A stretch of DNA of 5,423 bases from Prevotellaceae bacterium UBA2852 (GCA_002350855.1 DEFM01000028.1:12126-17548); one strand, 5' to 3'; shown: positions 1 through 5,423, counted from the first letter of the stretch. A program made the numbers and translations. The notes: generated from the sequence alone by a model not told the origin.

Positions 1-98
1 GATTAAAAGGATTAAAATGATTACAATGATTATATAGAAATCTTATTAATCCTATTAATCTTAATAATCCTAGCACAAAGTGCGATGTTATAATAAAA
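1..98. repeat. Intergenic hairpin repeat, copy A ('GATTA' 9-nt units plus triloop hairpin)
   Basis: The left arm has four 9-nt units: GATTAAAAG, GATTAAAAT, GATTACAAT, GATTATATA (1-36). The right arm has about four inverted units: AGAAATCTT, ATTAATCCT, ATTAATCTT, AATAATCCT (36-71). The arms fold on each other (for example 1-5 with 65-69, 10-15 with 55-60, 19-23 with 47-51). A short hairpin GCAC-AAA-GTGC (73-83) and GATGTTATAATAAA follow. There is no coding potential. The left edge may extend outside the window. Confidence 0.8.
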
Positions 99-117
99 AC
101 AGCGTGCTGCGCACTAT

Positions 118-204
118 GATTAAAGGATTACAATGATTACAAAGAAATCTTATTAATCATATAAATCTTAATAATCCTAGCACGAAGTGCGATGTTATAA
201 TAAA
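118..204. repeat. Intergenic hairpin repeat, copy B
   Basis: Second copy in the same orientation as copy A, one left-arm unit shorter. Left arm GATTAAAG, GATTACAAT, GATTACAAA (118-143). Right arm GAAATCTT, ATTAATCAT, ATAAATCTT, AATAATCCT (144-178). Pairing closes around an AAAT loop at 145-148. The triloop hairpin is GCAC-GAA-GTGC (180-190), and GCGATGTTATAATAAA is shared exactly with copy A. Confidence 0.8.
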
Positions 205-223
205 TCATGATTATTCTAATATA

Positions 224-256
224 TTTGTTATGTATTGTTAATTTTGTGTATATTTG
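224..256 (+). promoter_or_regulatory. Bacteroidetes-type promoter of the protease gene
   Basis: TATATTTG at 249-256 fits the -7 consensus TAnnTTTG. TTTG at 224-227 lies 21 nt upstream, fitting the -33 element. Transcription would start near 260-264, giving a leader of about 50 nt. A second TATATTTG at 220-227 overlaps the -33 box but has no TTTG at the right distance upstream, so it is the weaker choice. Confidence 0.65.
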
Positions 257-310
257 CGAGTCGAATCAATGTCAACTGAATAATAACTATCAACTAATAA
301 CTAATCATCT

Positions 311-397
311 ATGAAATCAATCTGTTACTTCTTCCGCAGTAGCCGACGAGCATTACTTGTAATGGTGTGTCTCATGACTACGCTTTTAGTCATGGCT
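311..397 (+). other. Signal peptide (residues 1-29)
   Basis: The n-region carries Lys2, Arg9, Arg12 and Arg13. A hydrophobic core follows (ALLVMVCLMTTLLVM), then a likely signal peptidase I site V-M-A29|K30. The RR pair lacks the rest of a Tat motif, and Cys20 is not in a convincing lipobox, so Sec export with type I cleavage is the best reading. Confidence 0.85.
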
Positions 398-3300
398 AAG
401 CCTATTACTCGTGAACAGGCTCTGCAAAAAGCATCTTCTTTTCTCCTGAGCCGTCCCGGAAGTCGTATGCTAAGTCCTGTGGTTAACAGCCGCAAATTGG
501 CTCCTAAACGAAACGGAGTATCTTCTTCCACAGAACTCTATTACGTATTCAACCGTGGAAATCAGGAAGGATATATCATCATGCCAGGTGATGATAGAAT
601 TGAGTCTGCGCTTGGTTATACAGACCAAGGCGAGTTTGACTTTCAGACTATCCCTGATAACATGAAAGCATGGCTGAACAATTATGCTGACTACATTGAG
701 TATCTTCAGAATAATCCCAATGAAGCTCCAGCAAAAGCACCAAGTCACCCTGCCATTCCCAAAATGCTTACCTGTACATGGAACCAGGGTTCGCCTTTTA
801 ACGACGAGTGTCCTATGTACTTCACCATTGGCCGCTCTGTGACTGGTTGCGTGGCTACAGCCATGGCCCAAGTAATGTATTATAACAGGACCAAGTCGGT
901 GACTGAGACTCAAGATGATATCCCTGCCTACTACACATCAACGTCACACCAGACATTTGGTCAGCTTCATGTTGATGGTATTCCTGCAGGCTCACCCATT
1001 GACTGGGACAATATGCTTGACAGCTACAATGGTAGTTATACTGCCAAGCAACGTCTGGCTGTGGCACAGCTGATGCACTATTGCGGTGTGTCTGTGGAGA
1101 TGGACTATACTAACTCATCGTCCGGTGCGCAAATATACAGGGTTGTAGATGCATTAAAGAAGTATTTTGGCTATACTTCGCCACGTTATATAGAGCAATC
1201 TTCCTACACATATGAAGGATGGGATGCTGTCATCTACAATGAACTGGAACAGGGACGTGTGGTTTATCTGGGTGGCTGGAACTCAGAAGGCGGGCACGCT
1301 TTTGTTTGTGACGGACATGATGGAAATCAATGCTTCCATATCAATTGGGGATGGGGAGGCGTGAGTGACGGCTTTTTCCTTCTCTCAAGTCTGAATCCTT
1401 CCTCACAAGGCATCGGCGGAAGTGGTGACGGTTACAGTCAGAACGAGGTCGCTATCATTGGTTGTGAGCCCGATAATTACGGAGACAAGGAGATGCCTAT
1501 TGCAAATTCACTTGTCAAGAAACTTTGTTTGCAGAACTGGGATGTTGATGGTAACGGAACGTTTACCTATGATGAAGCGGCTTCTGTTACTGACCTCGGA
1601 ACTGTATTCCGCGGACAGCGTATCACATCCTTCCCGGAACTCTATAATTTTACTGGACTAACCGTCTTGAGTGATTCTGCTTTTGAAGGATGCACAAGTC
1701 TTTCCTCTGTCAAATTGCCAAAGAAACTCAAGCAGATCGGTGCATACGCTTTTAAAGGTTGCCGTTCACTGAATAACCTCAAATTGCCAGATAACATCAA
1801 AGCCGTTGGCAAGGCTGCATTTGCTGGTTGTCGTAGTTTGCCGAATCAGATTTTACCTTCATCACTCACTTCTTTGGCAGACAGTGTCTTTGCCGGTTGC
1901 CAGGCATTCACAACAGTTGAATTGCCATTGATAATATCCTATATAGGTAGTCAGGCTTTTGAAGGATGTACAAAATTAACCTCTTTTACTGTAAGCAGTG
2001 TTGTTCCCAAGGACATTGAAGTCAAGTCTAATGTGTTCGAAGGAATTGATTTGTCTAAAGCTACTTTGAATGTTTCGCAAGGTACCCTCAATTTTTTTGC
2101 CTCTGAAGACCAGTGGAAAGAATTCGGCACTATCGTGGAAATCCGAACACTGAATGGAGGTAAATTTGCAGATTTTGCCACAGACAAGACATTCTTAATA
2201 TACAATGAAGGCACAGGACGTTTCCTCAGCAAAGGTGAAGCATGGGGTACACAGGCTATAGTAGATCCCTGTCCTATGCGTTTCCAAGTGCGTCATGACA
2301 CTTCCATGCCGGAAGGAGTATATTATCTCTACTCAGAAGATACAGGCAAGACGGGGTATATTACTTTCCGCACCACAGGCGACGACAACGTGGGTAAAGG
2401 TGTTCAGGCTTGCTTCGTTGACGGAGATCAGTCGCATCTTACTGACAAGACTGCATGGTGGACGATAAATGAAGTTGGCGATGCGCTCTACACTATACAA
2501 ATTCCAGAGGGACAGAACGGTTACGATGCCGACTGTTTCCTTGGTGTGCAGACCGATCACGCAAGTAATGCTGCCATTCCTACCTATGGTGCATATAGTG
2601 ACGTGTCCTATAGTGAGTATGCAAAGAACTGCCAATGGCGATTTTTGGAATACGATGAGATTACAACTGCGACTTTTGAGGCTTCCAAAGTATTGGCAAA
2701 CCTCCTTACTATGGCTAAGTCTTATGGCACTGACTACAACTTTGAACTGGCTGTTTACAATGACATGAACAGTACGATAGATCAGATTGAAGATGCACAG
2801 CGCACACTTCGCAAGAAACTTAATCTCATAAATTTCTGCGATCCGGAACTTCGTGCCGATGCAATTAGTTACTTCGATGTTAACCAAGACGGTGAAATCA
2901 GTTATTCGGAAGCAAGCAAAATTACAGATTTTGGTTACTTTGCTTTTGTTTACCGTTCCTTCACCGATCTTTCAGACCTTAAGTATTTCAAGAACGCAGA
3001 AGCATTATATGGTAACAGTTTCAATGGTAACACTGAGCTGCAGCGCATCACTTTGCCTGAGAATCTGCAGTATATTTATTATAATGTGTTCCGTAACTGT
3101 TCCAGCCTAAAGGAAATCACCCTGCCTCATAGAGTGTCATATCTTGGTGAAGGTGCTTTCGAGGGCTGTACATCTCTTAAGAGTGTGACAGTGCTAAATC
3201 CTAATCCATCGACTATTAATATCGAATCCAACACCCTCTTCAAAGGTGTAAACCTCAGCAAAGCTACTCTCTACGTTCCTAAAGGTTCGAAAGAACTCTA

Positions 3301-5083
3301 TGCACAAGCTGCTATCTGGAAAGAATTCGGAAAAATAGAAGAAGTACGTGGTAAAACTTCTGTTGGATTCTCTCCATTAGAGACCGATGTGGATGGATAT
3401 ATTTATAACTTGCTAACTGGAAAATATATCCGCAATGGCGAAGCTTATGGAACGCAGGCTGTGGTCGGTTCGGATGGTTTAATATATCAGTTCCGTCACA
3501 TTGCAAACACTCCTTCTGATGTGTTCATTCTGTACAGTGCTAATGCTGGGGGCAATCATGTACTCTTCCGCACAACCAATGATGCGAAAGTGGGTAAAGG
3601 TGTCAAAGCGTGCTTCGTGGACGGAAGTTCTGGTACCGATGCTTATTGGAAGGTTGTTCAGAATCCTGAAGACTTGACTTTCACCATGCAAGTACCATCG
3701 TCGGATGCATCTTATGTGGCAGGTCAGTATTTAGGAACCCAATACGACCATGAATCAAATTATGCTCCATATGGAACAGATGGTATTTACTGGGATATAG
3801 AGCCAGGACAAAATCCTCGGGCAGTGCAGTGGGCATTTATCAAGCGAAGTGACGTGCTTGCAGCAGAAGCGTTTGACGAGCATGTTGCATGGTTGAAAGA
3901 ACTGCTTCAGTATGCTACTGCAAAGAATATCGATTGTTCCGAAGAACAGGCTGTATATGACAACTTAGACAGCAACGAGGAAGAGGTTATGAATGCTATT
4001 CAACAGCTTCGTCATAAACTTGGCTATATAGATTTTGCTGACTCGCGCGTCAAGACTATTTGTGTAAATAATTGGGATGACGATGATGATGGTGAACTCT
4101 CCTACGAAGAAGCTGCAGCTGTGACTGATTTAGGTACTGTATTCCGTTCTTATGCTATTACGAGCTTTGAAGAACTGCAATACTTTACATCTCTCACGTC
4201 AATACCTGACGAGGCATTCAAAGCATGTTCAAAACTTACTTCAATCTACTTGCCTGCAGGTGTAACCACTCTTGGAAAAGATGTATTCACCTCTTGCTCG
4301 GCACTGAAGTACATAGTAGCTCTGTCGCCAACATTAGTCAATGCTGACAAAGCTTACGTTACTCGCAATAGCATAGTGTTTGTTCCTGCCTCACTTATCG
4401 AATCCTATCAGGCTGATGCAGGATGGAGCAACTCAACCATTGTGGAATACACAGGAATCCCAACCGTTACAGCAGAAAATGCCAGCCGTGATTATGCTCG
4501 TGTGAATCCTACGTTCAAATACACTGTAAGTGGAGCACCTATCAACGGCGAACCGGAATTGGTACTCTTGGACATTTATGATCCAGAGACAGGGGAACCT
4601 TATACCGATGCTTTGTTGCCGGCAGGTGAATATGTCATCCAACCTCTTAGTGGTAACATCACCAGCAAGGGTCTGGTATGTGTGCCCGGAACTCTGACTG
4701 TGAACAAAGTTACTCTTACTGTCACAGCAAAATCCTACACTCGCTATGCAGGAGAAGAGAATCCTGTGTTCGAATTGACTTACAAAGGATTCAAGAATAA
4801 AGAAAAGGCAGAAACAGCCTTGAGTGTTCAGCCGACTGTAGAGTGCGACGCAACTATTGACAGCCCTGTTGGAGAATACGAAATTCGTGTGTTTGGTGCT
4901 GAAGCCAACAACTATGATATTGTATATGTGTTTGGCACTCTGACCGTAGAACCTTCCGTTAGCATAGAGAGCCTGCGTGATAGTCAGAAGCCTGTCACAA
5001 TCTATGACCTTCAGGGACGTCTTGTAAAGACTCCGCAGCGTGGTCTTTACATTATTAACGGCAAGAAGACCTTAGTCCGTTAA
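311..5083 (+). CDS. Secreted C10 (streptopain-like) cysteine protease with EF-hand/LRR repeat tail, MBG domains and T9SS sorting tail
   Basis: A 1590-residue secreted protein predicted to be a surface-anchored cysteine endopeptidase. Seen in order: signal peptide (1-29), Spi_C10-like propeptide (30-147), C10 catalytic domain (148-388), three EF-hand/LRR units (397-1381), two MBG-like domains (1382-1550) and a Por-type C-terminal tail (1551-1590). Cys180 (TGCVATAMAQ), His329 (GGHAFV), Asn345 and Trp346 (NWGWGG) match the catalytic residues of streptopain/SpeB, so the enzyme should be active. ATG 311 is chosen because an in-frame TAA lies at 302-304 and the next Met residues fall inside the signal peptide. 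SpeB is about 400 residues, so roughly 1200 residues here are an added tail. In Prevotella and Porphyromonas, relatives (interpain, periodontain) degrade host proteins. A role in host or food protein breakdown is inferred here, as is adhesion by the tail. The gene has its own promoter and terminator and no partner gene in view. Confidence 0.95.
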   Translation: MKSICYFFRSSRRALLVMVCLMTTLLVMAKPITREQALQKASSFLLSRPGSRMLSPVVNSRKLAPKRNGVSSSTELYYVFNRGNQEGYIIMPGDDRIESALGYTDQGEFDFQTIPDNMKAWLNNYADYIEYLQNNPNEAPAKAPSHPAIPKMLTCTWNQGSPFNDECPMYFTIGRSVTGCVATAMAQVMYYNRTKSVTETQDDIPAYYTSTSHQTFGQLHVDGIPAGSPIDWDNMLDSYNGSYTAKQRLAVAQLMHYCGVSVEMDYTNSSSGAQIYRVVDALKKYFGYTSPRYIEQSSYTYEGWDAVIYNELEQGRVVYLGGWNSEGGHAFVCDGHDGNQCFHINWGWGGVSDGFFLLSSLNPSSQGIGGSGDGYSQNEVAIIGCEPDNYGDKEMPIANSLVKKLCLQNWDVDGNGTFTYDEAASVTDLGTVFRGQRITSFPELYNFTGLTVLSDSAFEGCTSLSSVKLPKKLKQIGAYAFKGCRSLNNLKLPDNIKAVGKAAFAGCRSLPNQILPSSLTSLADSVFAGCQAFTTVELPLIISYIGSQAFEGCTKLTSFTVSSVVPKDIEVKSNVFEGIDLSKATLNVSQGTLNFFASEDQWKEFGTIVEIRTLNGGKFADFATDKTFLIYNEGTGRFLSKGEAWGTQAIVDPCPMRFQVRHDTSMPEGVYYLYSEDTGKTGYITFRTTGDDNVGKGVQACFVDGDQSHLTDKTAWWTINEVGDALYTIQIPEGQNGYDADCFLGVQTDHASNAAIPTYGAYSDVSYSEYAKNCQWRFLEYDEITTATFEASKVLANLLTMAKSYGTDYNFELAVYNDMNSTIDQIEDAQRTLRKKLNLINFCDPELRADAISYFDVNQDGEISYSEASKITDFGYFAFVYRSFTDLSDLKYFKNAEALYGNSFNGNTELQRITLPENLQYIYYNVFRNCSSLKEITLPHRVSYLGEGAFEGCTSLKSVTVLNPNPSTINIESNTLFKGVNLSKATLYVPKGSKELYAQAAIWKEFGKIEEVRGKTSVGFSPLETDVDGYIYNLLTGKYIRNGEAYGTQAVVGSDGLIYQFRHIANTPSDVFILYSANAGGNHVLFRTTNDAKVGKGVKACFVDGSSGTDAYWKVVQNPEDLTFTMQVPSSDASYVAGQYLGTQYDHESNYAPYGTDGIYWDIEPGQNPRAVQWAFIKRSDVLAAEAFDEHVAWLKELLQYATAKNIDCSEEQAVYDNLDSNEEEVMNAIQQLRHKLGYIDFADSRVKTICVNNWDDDDDGELSYEEAAAVTDLGTVFRSYAITSFEELQYFTSLTSIPDEAFKACSKLTSIYLPAGVTTLGKDVFTSCSALKYIVALSPTLVNADKAYVTRNSIVFVPASLIESYQADAGWSNSTIVEYTGIPTVTAENASRDYARVNPTFKYTVSGAPINGEPELVLLDIYDPETGEPYTDALLPAGEYVIQPLSGNITSKGLVCVPGTLTVNKVTLTVTAKSYTRYAGEENPVFELTYKGFKNKEKAETALSVQPTVECDATIDSPVGEYEIRVFGAEANNYDIVYVFGTLTVEPSVSIESLRDSQKPVTIYDLQGRLVKTPQRGLYIINGKKTLVR
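398..751 (+). other. C10 protease propeptide (residues 30-147)
   Basis: This segment starts with ITREQALQKASSFL, the usual opening of Bacteroidetes C10 propeptides. It continues with a beta-rich stretch (LYYVFNRGNQEGYIIMPGDD) and a helix ending near YIEYLQNNP. In the family this part covers the active site and is removed to activate the enzyme. An Ala/Pro-rich linker (about 138-147) precedes the mature enzyme and is a plausible processing region. The exact cleavage site cannot be read from sequence. Confidence 0.75.
752..1474 (+). other. C10 (papain-like clan) catalytic domain (residues 148-388)
   Basis: The domain opens with TWNQGSPFN, where Gln159 is the likely counterpart of the oxyanion-hole Gln in streptopain. 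Nucleophile Cys180 lies in TGCVATAMAQVMYY. His329 lies in GGHAFVCDG. Asn345-Trp346 lie in HINWGWGGVSDGFF. The Cys-to-His spacing is 149 residues, close to the 148 of SpeB (Cys192/His340, from memory). The glycine-rich loop LNP...GIGG (361-370) and the closing AIIGCEP motif are also present. All key residues are intact, so nothing suggests a dead enzyme. Confidence 0.93.
1499..2833 (+). repeat. Tail unit 1: EF-hand loop, five LRRs, WGTQA/QW domain, helical spacer (residues 397-841)
   Basis: A 12-residue EF-hand-like loop spans D411-E422 (DVDGNGTFTYDE). Five BspA/LRR_5-type repeats follow with conserved Cys at 461, 484, 507, 530 and 553, exactly 23 residues apart (pattern AFxGCxxL...LPxxL). After a capping segment ending WKEFGTIVEI comes a beta-rich domain (about 628-780) starting IYNEGTGRFL, containing WGTQA and ending CQWRF. 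A charged helical segment (about 785-838) closes the unit. The beta-rich domain may be a ricin-like beta-trefoil because of the QW ending, but only one QW is seen and this is inference. Confidence 0.8.
2834..4033 (+). repeat. Tail unit 2: EF-hand loop, three LRRs, GTQA/QW domain, helical spacer (residues 842-1241)
   Basis: Same order as unit 1. The EF-hand-like loop is D856-E867 (DVNQDGEISYSE). Three 23-residue LRRs have their marker position at Asn907 (replacing Cys), Cys930 and Cys953. The cap ends IWKEFGKIEEV. The beta-rich domain (about 1030-1176) starts YIYNLLTGKYI, contains YGTQA and VGKGVKACFVDG (unit 1 has VGKGVQACFVDG), and ends VQWAF. The helical spacer carries EEQAVYDNLDSNEEEVMNA, aligned to unit 1 ELAVYNDMNSTIDQIEDA. 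The length is exactly 1200 nt, 400 codons. Confidence 0.8.
4034..4453 (+). repeat. Tail unit 3, shortened: EF-hand loop and two LRRs (residues 1242-1381)
   Basis: The EF-hand-like loop is D1256-E1267 (DDDDDGELSYEE), unusually acidic with five Asp in a row. Two LRRs follow with Cys1306 and Cys1329, again 23 apart. The cap segment (IVFVPASLIESYQADAGW) is kept, but the beta-rich domain and helical spacer are absent and MBG domains follow instead. The EF-hand-to-first-LRR stretch resembles unit 1 (about 34 of 56 residues by eye, including TDLGTVFR) much more than unit 2. Confidence 0.75.
4454..4960 (+). other. Two MBG-like (YGX-type) beta domains (residues 1382-1550)
   Basis: The first (about 1384-1466) has YARVNPTFKYTVSG and ends PGTLTVNK. 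The second (about 1467-1550) has YAGEENPVFELTYKGF, then GEYEIRVFGAEANNYDIVY, and ends FGTLTVEP. The NPxF...Y.GF...NY...GTLTV pattern is the usual signature of MBG domains, common as stalk modules in Bacteroidetes surface proteins. The second copy is the better match. They probably act as spacers, which is inferred. Confidence 0.75.
4961..5080 (+). other. C-terminal sorting tail, T9SS (Por) type A-like (residues 1551-1590)
   Basis: The last 40 residues contain VTIYDLQGRLVK followed by RGLYIINGKKTLVR at the very C-terminus. This matches the short tails of Prevotella and related Bacteroidetes proteins exported across the outer membrane by the type IX system and then attached to the surface. It implies that the protease is an outer-surface protein. 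No secretion gene is in the window. Confidence 0.8.
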
Positions 5084-5105
5084 GCCATACATTAATTATA
5101 TTCAT

Positions 5106-5140
5106 AAAGGGCAGCTTGTACAAAACAGGCTGCCCTTTTT
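5106..5140 (+). terminator. Intrinsic terminator of the protease gene
   Basis: AAAGGGCAGC (5106-5115) pairs exactly with GCTGCCCTTT (5129-5138). The stem extends inward through TTGT/ACAG (one G-T pair) to a 5-nt loop at 5120-5124. The run TTTTT (5136-5140) follows the GC-rich stem. It begins 22 nt after the stop codon, so the transcript probably ends here. Confidence 0.9.
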
Positions 5141-5226
5141 GCTTAAAAAAAATGACTTTTACAACAACAATCAAGGATCAAAAGGATAATGTTGATTTTT
5201 TTAAAGTCAAGAATACTAAACTTTAA

Positions 5227-5371
5227 GGAGTTAAGAAGTTATGATGTTAAGGAGTTAAGACGAATGATAATTATAAATTATTTTATAAGAACCATCGGGA
5301 TGAGGACTGGTAACGTCTTAACTTCTGTCCGAAGGACGAGCGAAGCGATAACTTCATAACTTCTTAACTCC
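5227..5371. repeat. Second intergenic repeat element with nested inverted repeats
   Basis: Outer arms GGAGTTAAGAAGTTATGA (5227-5244) and TCATAACTTCTTAACTCC (5354-5371) are perfect 18-bp inverted repeats. Inner arms GTTAAGACG (5254-5262) and CGTCTTAAC (5314-5322) are perfect 9-bp inverted repeats. The left side is built from 9-nt units (GGAGTTAAG at 5227 and again at 5251). Small GAA-loop hairpins lie inside the right half at 5327-5337 and 5340-5346. There is no open frame of note, so a transposase is not encoded here. Confidence 0.75.
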
Positions 5372-5389
5372 AGAAACTTGAATAAATAG

Positions 5390-5423
5390 TTTAATCATTG
5401 TAATCCTAGCACAAAGTGCGATG
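5390..5423. repeat. Intergenic hairpin repeat, copy C (right end, truncated by window edge)
   Basis: The last 23 nt (5401-5423) are identical to 65-87 of copy A, in the same orientation, including the GCAC-AAA-GTGC hairpin (5409-5419). The preceding units TTTAATCAT and TGTAATCCT keep the 9-nt period. Positions 5392-5407 are the exact reverse complement of 124-139 in the left arm of copy B. Its left arm is not visible here. Confidence 0.75.

Noticed and set aside
1..204. Possible CRISPR array
   Set aside because: Only two copies, internally palindromic with short 9-nt periods and no unique spacers of even length. It fits a hairpin repeat, not CRISPR.
191..204. TTATAATAAA in the repeat as a promoter
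   Set aside because: It resembles an E. coli -10, but Bacteroidetes use TAnnTTTG. It is part of the repeat and occurs in both upstream copies.
353..373. Lipobox around Cys20
   Set aside because: The residues before Cys20 (V-M-V) do not fit a lipobox, and a clear signal peptidase I site follows at residue 29.
470..913. 147-codon open frame on the minus strand
   Set aside because: It overlaps the propeptide and catalytic Cys region of the protease, which is conserved in the plus frame. No independent support.
2333..2887. 184-codon open frame on the minus strand
   Set aside because: It lies entirely within the well-supported large gene, and its translation shows no recognisable domain or start context. 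It is a shadow frame.
1541..4111. Dockerin domains
   Set aside because: The calcium loops are single and separated by about 400 residues, each tied to an LRR block. A dockerin has two loops within about 60 residues.
5141..5226. Small RNA or gene between terminator and repeat
   Set aside because: Only a weak 7-bp inverted repeat (TGACTTT 5153-5159 with AAAGTCA 5203-5209), low complexity and no promoter or open frame. Nothing supportable.

Overview
The window looks like Bacteroidetes DNA, most probably a Prevotella-type member of the Bacteroidales. The evidence is a Bacteroidetes-style promoter (TAnnTTTG with an upstream TTTG), no Shine-Dalgarno sequence before the start codon, very AT-rich intergenic DNA full of short hairpin repeats, and one large secreted protein. 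That protein has a streptopain-like (C10) protease, BspA-type leucine-rich repeats, and a C-terminal tail of the type IX secretion (Por) kind. The genus is an inference from these traits, not a database result.

Layout. Positions 1-204 hold two tandem copies of an AT-rich hairpin repeat built from 9-nt 'GATTA' units, each ending in a small triloop hairpin. Positions 205-310 hold a promoter and an AU-rich leader. Positions 311-5083 are one intact 1590-codon gene. A strong intrinsic terminator follows at 5106-5140, so the gene is probably transcribed alone. Positions 5141-5226 show nothing convincing. Positions 5227-5371 hold a second, different repeat with nested inverted repeats. Positions 5390-5423 hold the right end of a third copy of the upstream repeat, in the same orientation, cut off by the window edge.

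The protein reads as follows: signal peptide (1-29), inhibitory propeptide (30-147), C10 cysteine protease with intact Cys180/His329/Asn345/Trp346 (148-388), then a tail made of a repeated unit. Each unit is a single EF-hand-like calcium loop, a run of 23-residue BspA-like LRRs, a 'WGTQA...QW' beta-rich domain, and a helical spacer. Units 1 and 2 are complete and unit 3 stops after the LRRs. Two MBG-like beta domains and the sorting tail close the protein. The inferred picture is a secreted, surface-anchored protease carrying a long adhesive or substrate-binding stalk.

The least-explained parts are the regular modular growth of that stalk (LRR count 5, 3, 2 on a roughly 400-residue unit) and the two families of intergenic hairpin repeats around the gene. 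No other gene is supported. The remaining open frames are overlapping shadows of the large gene.
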